The notes: generated by a model not told the origin, from the sequence alone. A stretch of 64,000 nucleotides of DNA from Flavobacterium fluviale (GCF_003312915.1 NZ_CP030261.1:1860001-1924000), one strand, 5' to 3'. Positions 1 to 9,265 are shown, numbered from the stretch's first letter. Program-made: numbers and translations.

Positions 1-30
1 CCAAGTTTTTGTTTAACCTAAAGAAATTCA

Positions 31-756
31 ATGATTTACAAAATCTATCCGCTATTTGTGTTTTTGCTGTTATCTTTTGGAAAAGATTCAAAAAACACTA
101 CCGACCTTAAAACAAACGCTGTCGTAAAATCAATTGCTAAAGTTGAAAAAGTAACAGTTGATTCAAAGATTGAAAGCGTTTATAACACTTTAAATTCTAA
201 CAACTTTAAAATGCCGGAACTTAAAACTTTCTCGGAAGCTTTAAAAGGATTTTATTTGTTGAAAGAAAAAGGAGTTATCAAGAAAAACATTTTAACGTTA
301 ATCGACTTTAGTATGTCATCAAACACAAAACGTTTGTGGGTAATTGATTTGACAACTAATAAAATCTTGTTTAATTCACTTGTAGCTCACGGAAGAAATA
401 CTGGAGAAGAGTTTGCATCTGCATTTTCAAATCTAAATTCTTCATTTAAAAGCAGTTTAGGCTTTTATGCTACTGGCGAAATATATCAGGGAAAACATGG
501 TGCTTCTCTACGTTTAGATGGTTTAGAAGATGGTGTAAACGACAACGCACGTCAAAGAGGTGTTGTTATGCACGGAGCAGATTATGTATCTGAATCATTC
601 ATCAGAAACCATAAAAGATTAGGAAGAAGCCAAGGTTGTCCTGCTCTTCCAGTAGAAATGACAAGTGAAATAATTCAGTTAATAAAAGACAAATCGTGTT
701 TATATATCTATCATCCATCTAGAAGTTTCGCGATGGAAGAGCGACTAATTTCTTAG
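31..756 (+). CDS. L,D-transpeptidase-like murein catalytic-domain protein (YkuD_2 type)
   Basis: Probable exported protein of the L,D-transpeptidase catalytic family, which cross-links or remodels peptidoglycan stem peptides outside the inner membrane. The N-terminus is hydrophobic (MIYKIYPLFVFLLLSFG), like a signal peptide. The C-terminal half has the family signature, His181 in VMHGADYV and Cys203 in GRSQGCPALP, the likely catalytic pair. No separate binding domain is visible before it. The 3' end overlaps the convergent downstream gene by 12 bp. The ATG at 31 gives the signal peptide, so it is accepted, although little upstream sequence is available. Family assignment is firm; whether it is a transpeptidase or a hydrolase is not shown by sequence. 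Confidence 0.85.
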   Translation: MIYKIYPLFVFLLLSFGKDSKNTTDLKTNAVVKSIAKVEKVTVDSKIESVYNTLNSNNFKMPELKTFSEALKGFYLLKEKGVIKKNILTLIDFSMSSNTKRLWVIDLTTNKILFNSLVAHGRNTGEEFASAFSNLNSSFKSSLGFYATGEIYQGKHGASLRLDGLEDGVNDNARQRGVVMHGADYVSESFIRNHKRLGRSQGCPALPVEMTSEIIQLIKDKSCLYIYHPSRSFAMEERLIS

Positions 757-2328
757 TTTATCATATAAATCCGAATCTAGATTATAAATATCAGCTCTAA
801 AAAGGAGCTGATTTTTTTTGCTCCAAGCTGTCCAATACCATTGGTATAAATCATATTTTTTTGTGATTTTAAAACTCATGGTTTTTTTAGAAGCAATGAT
901 AGTATCAATTCGATCTTGAGGCCAGTTGCCATCCACATCCAAAATATGCTGTGCAAGCTCCAAAGGATTTTCAACACGCACACAGCCTGAGCTCATAGAA
1001 CGGTTGCTGCGGCCAAAAATGTTACGGTGATTGGTATCGTGCAGATAAACACTATGATGATTTGGAAATAATATTTTCATTAATCCCAGCGAATTCGAGC
1101 TTCCAGGACTTTGTACATAGCGATATCTATTGGGTTTGTTTTCATTCCAAGCAATCGGATCGACAACATTTCCAGACGAATCATAAATGGTAATGTTTTT
1201 TTTAGCTAAATAATTTCGGTTACGTTTCATAGCAGGAACAACATCCTCTTTTAAAATAGTAGGAGGTACCGTCCAAGTCGGATTAAAAACAACTGTTTTT
1301 AAAAACGAAGTAATAATAGGAGTTCTTCTTTTACTAGTCCCTACAACAACATTTCTAACTAAGGTCGTGTCTTGATTTTCAACAACATTCAAGCTGTAAT
1401 CAGGAATATTTATAATAAAATAGTTTTCCGATAATTCATTAGGATACCATCTCCATCTTTCCAAATTGGCAATAATCTGGTTCCTTCTTCTTTCTTTAGT
1501 ATAATTTAAAGCACTGATTGTTCCAGCGCCAATAACGCCATCAGAAGCAAGTCCGTGTCTTTCTTGAAACTTCTTAACTGCTTCGAAAGTTTTTTTGTCG
1601 TAAATTTTTGTAAGACTGTCTTTTCCAGTCATATCTTTCCAAAACAACAGCTTTTTTTTAATTTTCACTAAGGCGGAATTCGTATCGTTTAAAGTGATTT
1701 TTTCGACAGATTCGATGTTTTTTATATCATCATCTGGAAATGTATTTATTATTTCCAGTGCTTTCAAAAGCTGTTTGTAGGTTTGTGTTTTTGGCTGAAT
1801 ATTTTCGACAATACTGTCGAGTTTGTTTCTGTTGAAAGCTTTTATTAGAACAGAATTTATATCCAATACTTTTTCTTCTAGATCCCAATTGGTATAGATT
1901 TTCTTGGGATCCAGTTTTCCTTTGTGTAAATGATTGAGATATTTTTCAAAATTGTAAGTCAATAATATGTCATAAGTAGCTAAGTCAGAATCACTGAGAG
2001 AACTAACTTTGTCTTCAAACTTTTTTAGCTGAGATGCTTTGTAATCTTCTGGTTCTAAGCCTAATTCGTCCGATTTTTGTAATTGAGATAAAACATAAGT
2101 TCTCTTTTCAAGGTTTCCCCAGACCGTTTTGTTTTCAGATGCGATATAAAATTGTTTTAATGTTTCGCTTTTAAAAGTGCCAATTAAAGCTGTATCTATT
2201 TCAACTTTTCTTTCGTCAGTAAGTATAATTGCCGGCACCGTTTTTTTGATGGCGGGGGCAGGTTTTGGGGTGTCTTTTTTACATCCCAAAAAAAAGGATA
2301 TTACTAATACGAAGTAAAGTTTTTTCAT
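745..2328 (-). CDS. Murein L,D-transpeptidase, YcbB/LdtD-like lipoprotein
   Basis: Likely periplasm-facing lipoprotein that makes 3-3 cross-links in peptidoglycan. A lipobox-like start (FFLGC, Cys near residue 16) is followed by a helical scaffold region, a peptidoglycan-binding module near residues 240-275 (FQERHGLASDGVIGAGT) and a C-terminal YkuD domain. The catalytic motif is SMSSGCVRVENP with Cys449, preceded by the conserved histidine segment YLHDTNHR. At 527 aa it matches the large YcbB-type architecture. It starts 1 bp after the acetyltransferase stop codon, so the two genes probably share a transcript. The 3' end overlaps the other, unrelated-architecture L,D-transpeptidase on the opposite strand. 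Confidence 0.9.
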   Translation of the reverse strand: MKKLYFVLVISFFLGCKKDTPKPAPAIKKTVPAIILTDERKVEIDTALIGTFKSETLKQFYIASENKTVWGNLEKRTYVLSQLQKSDELGLEPEDYKASQLKKFEDKVSSLSDSDLATYDILLTYNFEKYLNHLHKGKLDPKKIYTNWDLEEKVLDINSVLIKAFNRNKLDSIVENIQPKTQTYKQLLKALEIINTFPDDDIKNIESVEKITLNDTNSALVKIKKKLLFWKDMTGKDSLTKIYDKKTFEAVKKFQERHGLASDGVIGAGTISALNYTKERRRNQIIANLERWRWYPNELSENYFIINIPDYSLNVVENQDTTLVRNVVVGTSKRRTPIITSFLKTVVFNPTWTVPPTILKEDVVPAMKRNRNYLAKKNITIYDSSGNVVDPIAWNENKPNRYRYVQSPGSSNSLGLMKILFPNHHSVYLHDTNHRNIFGRSNRSMSSGCVRVENPLELAQHILDVDGNWPQDRIDTIIASKKTMSFKITKKYDLYQWYWTAWSKKNQLLFRADIYNLDSDLYDKLRN

Positions 2329-2329
2329 T

Positions 2330-2767
2330 CTATAATTTTTTAAACATCATATAATGTTCGCCAACGTCTTTAATATCAAATGATTCACCTAGGGGCTGGT
2401 AATTCATTTTTTGATAAAAGCCAACAGCTGTTGTTCTGGCGTTAAACCAAATCAAATCGACTTTGTTTTCATTGCAGTAGGTTTCACAATGTCTTACCAA
2501 AGCCTCGCCAAATCCCATTTTTTGATGCGTTTCTAAGACTGCCATCCCTCGAATTTGAGCTTGATTTTGTTCGGCAAATATAGTGTTGATTTTATTAAAC
2601 AAGGAAATAATTCCTATTAAATTTTCATTATCAAATAAACCAAAATGATGAGTGGTTTCTAAATCATCACCTTCAAAGATACAGCTTTCTATAGGTTTGC
2701 CTTTTCTTAAAACAGGTTGACGCACGGCATAAGTTTCTTTTGATGGAATTTCTTTAATTGTAATCAT
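2330..2767 (-). CDS. GNAT family N-acetyltransferase
   Basis: Small cytoplasmic acetyl-CoA-dependent acetyltransferase of 145 aa, the usual single-domain GNAT length. The acetyl-CoA binding region is visible as RGMAVLETHQKMGFGEALV around residues 72-91, followed by a C-terminal FYQKMNYQPLGE segment typical of the fold. The substrate cannot be read from sequence. It is the first gene of a two-gene minus-strand unit with the YcbB-like transpeptidase (1 bp gap). Confidence 0.85.
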   Translation of the reverse strand: MITIKEIPSKETYAVRQPVLRKGKPIESCIFEGDDLETTHHFGLFDNENLIGIISLFNKINTIFAEQNQAQIRGMAVLETHQKMGFGEALVRHCETYCNENKVDLIWFNARTTAVGFYQKMNYQPLGESFDIKDVGEHYMMFKKL

Positions 2768-2883
2768 GATTTTTTAAAAAATATTGAAATTATAACTTTT
2801 TAATTTTAAATAAGTTATAAATAATTGTTGTTTTTTATTGATTTTTTTTGCCAAAAAGCTTGTTTTGAACTTAACTTTCTTTT

Positions 2884-2891
2884 TATATTTG
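2884..2891 (+). promoter_or_regulatory. -7 promoter element of first tRNA-Gly
   Basis: TATATTTG matches the Bacteroidetes -7 consensus TAnnTTTG exactly, 10 bp before the tRNA. A TTTG at 2864-2867 could be the -33 element with a 16-bp spacer. Confidence 0.7.
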
Positions 2892-2901
2892 CACCACCAA
2901 T

Positions 2902-2974
<73 letters not shown>

Positions 2975-2977
2975 CTA

Positions 2978-3008
2978 AAAACCAAAATATTTATATTTCG
3001 GTTTTTTT
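2978..3008 (+). terminator. Terminator after first tRNA-Gly
   Basis: Stem AAACC-A-AAATAT / ATATTT-C-GGTTT followed by a run of T, just after the tRNA. The two tRNA copies are therefore probably separate transcripts. Confidence 0.7.
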
Positions 3009-3059
3009 GTCAAAAGTAAATAATTTTTGATTTTAGTTTTTTTTAAAGATTAAATTATT

Positions 3060-3067
3060 TATATTTG
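3060..3067 (+). promoter_or_regulatory. -7 promoter element of second tRNA-Gly
   Basis: TATATTTG, the same -7 element as the first copy, followed by GCACC as in the first copy. The duplication therefore included the core promoter. No clear -33 TTTG at the expected distance. Confidence 0.65.
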
Positions 3068-3079
3068 CACCCTGTTAAT

Positions 3080-3152
<73 letters not shown>

Positions 3153-3156
3153 CTTC

Positions 3157-3187
3157 AAAAGCTTCAAACATTGTTTGAGGCTTTTTT
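3157..3187 (+). terminator. Terminator after second tRNA-Gly
   Basis: 13-bp stem (one G-U pair) AAAAGCTTCAAAC / GTTTGAGGCTTTT with a 3-nt loop and trailing T run. Confidence 0.8.
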
Positions 3188-3212
3188 GTTTTTAGACCAA
3201 TTTGCTTAAATT

Positions 3213-3298
3213 CCAATATTTTTAAATTCAAAATTCCAAGTTTAAAGAGAGATAAATGCTAAAAATTTGGAATTTGGAATTTAAAAATTTTGAAATTT
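3213..3298. repeat. AT-rich inverted repeat with AAATTCCAA / TTGGAATTT core
   Basis: Between the tRNA terminator and the pepE-like stop codon lies a divided palindrome. AAATTCCAATATTTTTAAAT-like sequence on the left is mirrored by TTTGGAATTTGGAATTT on the right. The same core recurs in other intergenic spaces of the window (near 16005, 23790, 24626, 31730, 43738). It may act as a terminator for the minus-strand peptidase or the tRNA unit. Confidence 0.5.
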
Positions 3299-4004
3299 AT
3301 TTTAAGTAGCTCAAATCACTTTCGCTTTCTAATTCCTGTGGTGTTTCGTTTTTCTTGAAAAGTCTCGCTTTCAAATCGCCTTTCAGGGTGATTTTTTCAC
3401 CTTTAACTTCGAGCCAGCTTCCTTCTCTTAATCCCAAAACGGGAATTGAATTGAATGCGTGAAACTCTTTAATTCTGGTTTCGCGGGTTTCGCCCATGTG
3501 TTTCGACTGTAAATCGGCATCTAAATAATGCGGATTTAAATTAAAAGGAATTAATCCTAAAGTTTGAAAACTTGGCGGATAAATAATAGGCATGTCATTT
3601 GTAGTCTGCATCGATAACCCGCAAATATTGCTTCCAGCACTTGATCCTAAATAAGGAGTGCCGTTTTTTACTGTTTCAGCGACTAATTGCATGATATTAT
3701 TTTTGTAAAGCTGACTAACCAGTAAAAATGTATTTCCGCCTCCTGTAAATATTCCTTCAGCTTCTTTTACAGCGACTTGAGGATCTTCAAATTCGTGAAT
3801 TCCTTTAACTTCAATATTAATTGAAGCAAAAGCTTCTGCTGCTTTCTGTGTGTATTCCTCATGTGAAATACCGCTGGGGCGGGCATAGGGAATAAATAAT
3901 ATTGTTTTGCAGTTTTTAAAATGTTCTTTTAAAATAGGTAAAAGGTATTCTAAATATTTGCCTCCGTGCAGAGTAGAGGTACTTGCAATAATAATGCTCT
4001 TCAT
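3297..4004 (-). CDS. pepE: Peptidase E-like (alpha-aspartyl dipeptidase, family S51)
   Basis: Cytoplasmic serine peptidase of the S51 family; characterised members cleave N-terminal Asp-X dipeptides. The 235-aa length fits. Signature segments are IFTGGGNTF (about residues 85-93), the nucleophile elbow YLGSSAGSN with Ser122 (E. coli PepE uses Ser120 in the equivalent SAG motif), LNPHYLDADL with the likely catalytic His near 158, and LGLREGSWL. No signal peptide. It stands alone, divergent from the following operon. Confidence 0.88.
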   Translation of the reverse strand: MKSIIIASTSTLHGGKYLEYLLPILKEHFKNCKTILFIPYARPSGISHEEYTQKAAEAFASINIEVKGIHEFEDPQVAVKEAEGIFTGGGNTFLLVSQLYKNNIMQLVAETVKNGTPYLGSSAGSNICGLSMQTTNDMPIIYPPSFQTLGLIPFNLNPHYLDADLQSKHMGETRETRIKEFHAFNSIPVLGLREGSWLEVKGEKITLKGDLKARLFKKNETPQELESESDLSYLK

Positions 4005-4168
4005 GATTTTTTAAACTCAAATTTTGTCCGTTAAAGATATTAAAAACTCCGTTTTTGTATTAATTTTTATTGTTTTAATTAACATATTTTTACCAAGTCG
4101 TTAATACTAAATTTGGATCATATTAAGATATTTTTACCCTTTTAAGAATATTTCTAATATATTTCATT

Positions 4169-4936
4169 TTGATTCAGAAAATTACTTGTTTTTTATTTGT
4201 TATGGTCGGGCAGGCTTGCTTGTCTCAGGTTCAAGAGCGGTCTGTTTTTACTGGTAAAATAGCTTCTAATACCTCAAGTTTAGATGGTGTTTATGTAATT
4301 AATGCGCAAACAGAAGAAACGGTATCAACAAGCGATTCTGGCTCTTTTTCGATTTTGGCAAAAGCAGATGATGTGCTGGTTTTTTCTTCAATAAGTTTTA
4401 AGGAGAAAAGAATTATGCTGAAACCAGAAGATTTTTCCAATCTTAATTTTACAGTAAATCTTAATATGGTCATGTATCAGCTTCAAGAAGTTGTTGTAAA
4501 AAGATATGATAATATTAATGCCGAACGTTTAGGGATAATTCCTGAAGGGCAGAAAAAATATACCGCAGCCGAACGAAAATTACAGACAGCCACTGCACTA
4601 AATGCCACAGCAAACGGTGGCGGAATGGCTGGCGGCTCTATTTCCGCAGATCCGCTGTTGAATTTTTTCTCAGGAAGAACTGCAATGCTGAAAAAAGAAG
4701 CAGCTGTGGAGAAAAAAGAGTTTTTTATGAAGCTTTTGGAGAATATGTTTAGTTTGGATCATTTTATTAACCGCCTTAAAATCCCGGAAGAATATGTAAA
4801 AGGCTTTGAATATTATGCTGTGGATAATGAAAAATTTACGGTGATTTTGAATTCTAAAAATAAAACGTCGACCGAATTCCTTTTGGGGGAATTAGCAACA
4901 AAGTATAAAGAAATAATTGCGAGTGAAAATAAGTAA
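4169..4936 (+). CDS. Secreted carboxypeptidase-like regulatory-domain protein (paralog 1)
   Basis: Exported protein of unknown role. The TTG start at 4169 is chosen because it gives a signal peptide (MIQKITCFLFVMVGQACLSQ); the next ATG would cut it. Residues about 25-105 read as a CarboxypepD_reg-like beta-sandwich (GVYVINAQTEETVSTSDSGS, then LVFSSISFKEKRI and LQEVVV), similar to the N-terminal domain of TonB-dependent receptors but with no barrel. The C-terminal part has the shared motif IIPEGQKKYTAAERK and SGRTAMLKKE. First of three tandem paralogs; it overlaps the next gene by about 14 bp, so translation may be coupled. Confidence 0.8.
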   Translation: MIQKITCFLFVMVGQACLSQVQERSVFTGKIASNTSSLDGVYVINAQTEETVSTSDSGSFSILAKADDVLVFSSISFKEKRIMLKPEDFSNLNFTVNLNMVMYQLQEVVVKRYDNINAERLGIIPEGQKKYTAAERKLQTATALNATANGGGMAGGSISADPLLNFFSGRTAMLKKEAAVEKKEFFMKLLENMFSLDHFINRLKIPEEYVKGFEYYAVDNEKFTVILNSKNKTSTEFLLGELATKYKEIIASENK

Positions 4937-5651
4937 AAAAACATCTGTTATAATACTTTTAATTTTTGTTCAGTTTGGTTTTGGGCAAAAAAGCAATTCT
5001 AAAGAGTTGTTAGGAAGAATAATGGAGCAGTCAACGGCTATTGAAGGAGTAAATATAATTAACAACACAACCCAAGTTACAGCAGTCTCAGATTCTGATG
5101 GTAATTTTTCAATTGCAGTTAGAGAAGGAGAAGTTTTGGTTTTTTCTGCAGTCAATTTAGAACCTCTTAAAAAAAGAATTACAATAGAAGATCTGACTTC
5201 AAATTTACTGATCGTAAAAATGAACGCAAAAGAAGTGGAATTAAAAGAGGTAATTGTAAATGAAAATGCAAATATTACCGCCGAAAATTTGGGAATAATT
5301 CCATACGGACAAAAAAAATACACTCCAGCAGAAAGAAAAGTTTATACGGCAAATTCAACTTCAGTTGATAAGCTTTTAAATGGAATTTCTGGACGCACTG
5401 CGATGTTGAAAAAAGAGGTAAATGTTGAGAAAAAAGAAGCGCTTTTTAGAAAATTAGAATATCTTTTTGATGAGAATTATTATACGCAAAGATTGAAAAT
5501 ACCTGTGGATTATATAAAAGGATTTCAATTATTTTGTATAGAAGATGCTGAATTTGCTGTATCTTTGAATACCAAAAACAAAACAATGAGTATGTTTTTA
5601 ATCACAGATCTAGCAAGAAAATATCTAACAATTCTCGAAAATGAAAAATAA
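4923..5651 (+). CDS. Secreted carboxypeptidase-like regulatory-domain protein (paralog 2)
   Basis: About 242 aa, clearly related to the preceding protein: signal peptide MKISKKTSVIILLIFVQF, beta-sandwich with GVNIINNTTQVTAVSDSDGN, then IIPYGQKKYTPAERK and ISGRTAMLKKEVNVEKKE near residues 130-170. The GTG at 4923 gives a lysine-rich n-region and is preferred; a TTG two codons earlier (4917) is possible. It overlaps both neighbours (14 bp upstream, 11 bp downstream), which indicates a compact operon. Molecular function unknown. No catalytic site of a carboxypeptidase is present; only the regulatory-type fold is. Confidence 0.8.
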   Translation: MKISKKTSVIILLIFVQFGFGQKSNSKELLGRIMEQSTAIEGVNIINNTTQVTAVSDSDGNFSIAVREGEVLVFSAVNLEPLKKRITIEDLTSNLLIVKMNAKEVELKEVIVNENANITAENLGIIPYGQKKYTPAERKVYTANSTSVDKLLNGISGRTAMLKKEVNVEKKEALFRKLEYLFDENYYTQRLKIPVDYIKGFQLFCIEDAEFAVSLNTKNKTMSMFLITDLARKYLTILENEK

Positions 5652-6396
5652 ATTAGGAGTACTCGTTGTCTGCTTATTTTGTCAAATCGTATTAGGACAA
5701 AACGGTTCAAGGAAACCACTACATGGTCAAGTTATAAATGATTTTCTAACGATAGAAAGCGGCTATGTAATGAATATTAATGCTAATGTCAGAACATTTA
5801 TCGGTGCCGGCGGTTTATTTGATATTATGGCTCGTCCAAAAGACACTTTGTTGTTTTCTGGTCTCGCTTTTCAATCGAAAAAGATTGTTCTAACAGAAAA
5901 AGACTGTGCTGAAGTCCTTTTTAAACTAAAACTAGACTTAGTTAATAATCAACTTAAAGAAGTTGTTGTTCATAAAGAATTAAAAGTAAAATCACTCGAT
6001 CAAAATTCGCAGCATTATGTAGATATGCAGTTTGAAGACGACAAACAATCAACAGCAAAAAATAATGCAATGCTTTCTGATCAAACCATTAAATATGGAA
6101 CTGATTTTGTGCGAATATTTAAAGATGTAAAAAAACTTCTAAGTAAAAAAGAAGATGTTAAAGACGAAGAAGTTACTGATATCGCTTTTGTAGAATATGC
6201 TAAAGATAATTTCACAAAAGATTTTTATACCAAAACATTGAGCCTTAAAGATGATGAAATAGAATTGTTTTTAATGTACTGCTCAAATGATCCGCACTCG
6301 AAAGAACTTGTTGATCCTGATCAAAAATTCCAATTGATGGATTTTATGGTCAATAAGAATAAAGAATTTAAGAAAGTCGCTGCTGGTAAAAAATGA
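5641..6396 (+). CDS. Secreted carboxypeptidase-like regulatory-domain protein (paralog 3, divergent)
   Basis: Third member of the tandem set, 251 aa. It has a signal peptide (MKNKLGVLVVCLFCQIVLGQ) and the same beta-sandwich layout (LLFSGLAFQSKKIVL, LKEVVV near residues 75-110). The GQKKYTPAERK and SGRTAMLKKE motifs of paralogs 1 and 2 are gone and are replaced by a charged helical C-terminus (DDKQ, KDVKKLLSKKEDVKDEE). It overlaps the upstream gene by 11 bp and the downstream gene by 4 bp (ATGA). Function unknown. Confidence 0.78.
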   Translation: MKNKLGVLVVCLFCQIVLGQNGSRKPLHGQVINDFLTIESGYVMNINANVRTFIGAGGLFDIMARPKDTLLFSGLAFQSKKIVLTEKDCAEVLFKLKLDLVNNQLKEVVVHKELKVKSLDQNSQHYVDMQFEDDKQSTAKNNAMLSDQTIKYGTDFVRIFKDVKKLLSKKEDVKDEEVTDIAFVEYAKDNFTKDFYTKTLSLKDDEIELFLMYCSNDPHSKELVDPDQKFQLMDFMVNKNKEFKKVAAGKK

Positions 6397-6899
6397 AAAA
6401 TAGATTAATTTACTGCCTGCTTGGAGTTCTGTTTTTATTGACTTCTGCATTTACTTTTCATAAATTTTATGTTGGTGTTTTTCAAGTGAATTATGCTGCC
6501 GAAAAAAAAATGCTGCAGATTACTTCCCGCATTTTTATCGATGATTTGAATAATGCGATGGAAAAAAAATATCGTAAAAAAACATTCGTTGGCACAAGCA
6601 AAGAAACACAGGCAGATATTGATTTGTTGAAAAAATATCTAACTGAAAACTTTACAATTAAAGTTAACGGACAGTCAAAAACGATTGCTTTTTTATCGAA
6701 AGAAATTGAAGCAGATGATGTGTTGGTTTGTTACTCAAGGATTAAGGATGTGGATAAATTCAAAACATTGGAAATCTCAAACACAATTTTAGTAGATTGG
6801 AATGCAGAACAACAAAACATTACACATATTTCAGCATTTGACACCAAAAGAAGTGTTCTTTTTACAGAATCTTCAAGGAAAGAAGTGTTAAAATATTAG
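6393..6899 (+). CDS. DUF6702-like secreted protein
   Basis: 168 aa with an N-terminal hydrophobic signal (LIYCLLGVLFLLTSAFTFHKFYV). The body resembles small flavobacterial proteins of the DUF6702 type: FQVNYAAEKKMLQITSRIFIDDLNNAMEKK, then a region ending in an FDTKRSVLFTESS-like tail. This family is often found beside M1 peptidases in flavobacteria, as here. It overlaps the third paralog by 4 bp and lies 65 bp before the M1 gene. Function unknown; the family name is from memory of the pattern. Confidence 0.75.
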   Translation: MKNRLIYCLLGVLFLLTSAFTFHKFYVGVFQVNYAAEKKMLQITSRIFIDDLNNAMEKKYRKKTFVGTSKETQADIDLLKKYLTENFTIKVNGQSKTIAFLSKEIEADDVLVCYSRIKDVDKFKTLEISNTILVDWNAEQQNITHISAFDTKRSVLFTESSRKEVLKY

Positions 6900-6964
6900 C
6901 AGATCTTAAAATTTATTGTTTTAATTACTATTTTCACGACCTGATAAATTACCATTAAATTTTT

Positions 6965-9208
6965 ATGAAAAAACTTTCATTATTATTACTTTTTCCTGCA
7001 ATGTTAATTGCTCAGGAAAAAGCAACCACACCTCCTGTAAAACAACAGGGAAAATACGATACCAATAAGTTTAGTCAAATGTACGATTTGCTGGCAACTC
7101 CAAACATGTTTCGTACAGCTTCTGGAGCTCCAGGACCTGCTTACTACCAGCAGCAGGCAGATTACAAGATTGATGTTGAGTTAGATGATAAAAATTCAAA
7201 ACTATCTGGGTCTGAAACAATAACGTATACTAATAATTCGCCAGACAGTCTGGAGTATTTATGGGTACAGTTAGATCAAAATCAGGCAAAAGCAAATGGA
7301 CAAACTTCGCTGGCAGAGGGAGAAAGAATAAATCAGGTTTTACCTCTTGAAGGCTTTTCTTCTAAATATTTGAAAAAAGATTTAGAACGTGGTTTTAATA
7401 TTGAGCAAGTTAAAGATGCTAAAGGAAATGCCCTTTCTTATACGATCAATGAAACAATGATGCGTATTAATCTAACATCTCCTTTAAAACCTGGAGAAAA
7501 AATATCGTTCTCCATAAAATGGTGGTATAATATCAATAATTACAGAAAAGAAGGTGGTCGTTCTGGATATGAATTATTTGAAAAAGATGGTAATAAACTT
7601 TACGTAATTGCTCAGTTCTATCCAAGAATGGCAGTTTATAATGATGTTGAGGGCTGGCAGAATATGCAGTTTTGGGGAAGTGGAGAGTTTGCTCTTCCTT
7701 TTGGAAACTTTGATGTAAATATTACAGTTCCTGCAGATCACGTAATTGATGCTACAGGAGAATTAACAAACAGAAGCGAGGTTTTTACAGCAGAACAAGT
7801 AAAAAGATACGAACAGGCTCAAAAATCATTTGATAAACCAGTTGTTATTGTAACACAGGCTGAAGCAGAAGCTGCAGAAAAAGGTTTTTCTGAAAAGAAA
7901 AAAACTTGGAAATTCAGTGCTAAAAATGTTCGTGATTTTGGAATTGCTTCTTCTAGAAAATTCATTTACGATGCAATGGCTGTTAAATTGAATAACAAAA
8001 TTGTAATGGCAGAATCTGTTTATCCAAAAGAAGCAAATCCGCTTTGGGGAGAAACTTCTACGATGACTGTTGCCCACACTTTAAAAAGTTATTCTTCTCA
8101 TACTTTTGATTATCCTTATCCAAAAGCAGTTTCAGTTTCTGCAGAAGATCAAGGAATGGAATATCCAATGATTTGCTGGAATTACGGTCGTCCAGACGAA
8201 AATGGGGTTACGCCTAAAGAGGTTAAAAACGGAATGATTGGTGTTGTTATTCACGAAGTTGGTCATAACTTTTTTCCAATGATTGTAAACTCTGACGAAC
8301 GTCAGTGGACATGGATGGATGAAGGATTGAATTCATTTTTAGAATATTTAGCAGAGCAGGAATTAGATCCAGCTTTCCCTTCAAGAAGAGGGCCTGCAAA
8401 AAATATTGTTCCTTACATGAGTGGAGATCAAAAGTTTTTAGAGCCAATTATGTCAAACTCTGAAACTATTCACCAATTTGGAAATAATGCATACGGGAAA
8501 CCAGCAACAGGTCTTAATATTTTAAGAGAAGTGGTTATGGGAAGAGAATTGTTTGATCATGCTTTTAAAACATACTCAAACAGATGGAAATTCAAACATC
8601 CAACCCCAGAAGACTTCTTTAGAACAATGGAAGATGCTTCGGCAGTAGATTTGGATTGGTTCTTTAGAGGATGGTTTTATTCAACTGATTTTGTAGATAT
8701 CGGAATTAAAGAAGTAAAACAATTTTATGTTTCAGATACTCCAACTGCAGATCTTAAAGATGTCAAAGTAAGAAAAGGGCGTTTTGGATATGAAAAAGGA
8801 CCTTTTGTTTACTTAGTTTCTGGAGACAATACTGAGGTAAATGCATCTAAGAAAAAAGCTTTAAAAGTAGAAGATTTTAAACCTTTGGCAGATTATATAG
8901 ATCAAACTTTTACTGCAGAGGAAAAAGCGAGTATCAAATCTCCTAAATATTTCTATGAAGTAGAGTTTAATAAACCAGGTGGAATGATCATGCCAATTTT
9001 GGTTGAGATTACGTATGAAGACGGCTCTAAAGACAATTACAAATATCCAGCTCAAATTTGGAGAAAAAGTAATGAAACAGCTAAAAAAGTATACGCTACA
9101 ACAAAAGCAATTAAGAGCATTCAAATCGATCCAAAACTGTTAACAGCAGATATCGATGTTACAAATAATTCTTGGCCAAAAGCTGAGACAAAGTCAAAAT
9201 TTGACTAG
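6965..9208 (+). CDS. M1 family metallopeptidase
   Basis: Exported zinc aminopeptidase-like enzyme of 747 aa with signal peptide MKKLSLLLLFPAMLIAQ. N-terminal M1 beta domain (YKIDVELDDKNSKLSGSETI, residues about 58-80). The catalytic motif HEVGHN has His430 and His434, with the third zinc ligand Glu453 in WMDEGLNS (HExxH-18-E spacing). Substrate unknown. The classic GxMEN exopeptidase motif is replaced by QGMEYP around residue 398, which suggests it may not be a typical aminopeptidase. Probably co-transcribed with the four secreted proteins upstream; followed by a strong terminator. Confidence 0.93.
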   Translation: MKKLSLLLLFPAMLIAQEKATTPPVKQQGKYDTNKFSQMYDLLATPNMFRTASGAPGPAYYQQQADYKIDVELDDKNSKLSGSETITYTNNSPDSLEYLWVQLDQNQAKANGQTSLAEGERINQVLPLEGFSSKYLKKDLERGFNIEQVKDAKGNALSYTINETMMRINLTSPLKPGEKISFSIKWWYNINNYRKEGGRSGYELFEKDGNKLYVIAQFYPRMAVYNDVEGWQNMQFWGSGEFALPFGNFDVNITVPADHVIDATGELTNRSEVFTAEQVKRYEQAQKSFDKPVVIVTQAEAEAAEKGFSEKKKTWKFSAKNVRDFGIASSRKFIYDAMAVKLNNKIVMAESVYPKEANPLWGETSTMTVAHTLKSYSSHTFDYPYPKAVSVSAEDQGMEYPMICWNYGRPDENGVTPKEVKNGMIGVVIHEVGHNFFPMIVNSDERQWTWMDEGLNSFLEYLAEQELDPAFPSRRGPAKNIVPYMSGDQKFLEPIMSNSETIHQFGNNAYGKPATGLNILREVVMGRELFDHAFKTYSNRWKFKHPTPEDFFRTMEDASAVDLDWFFRGWFYSTDFVDIGIKEVKQFYVSDTPTADLKDVKVRKGRFGYEKGPFVYLVSGDNTEVNASKKKALKVEDFKPLADYIDQTFTAEEKASIKSPKYFYEVEFNKPGGMIMPILVEITYEDGSKDNYKYPAQIWRKSNETAKKVYATTKAIKSIQIDPKLLTADIDVTNNSWPKAETKSKFD

Positions 9209-9226
9209 ACTAATAAAAAGATAATT

Positions 9227-9265
9227 AAAAGTTCATCAGGTTTGTAAAAGCTTGATGAACTTTTT
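9227..9265 (+). terminator. Terminator after M1 peptidase
   Basis: 12-bp perfect stem AAAAGTTCATCA / TGATGAACTTTT then a T run. It argues against translation starts upstream of 9363 for tatA. Confidence 0.85.
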
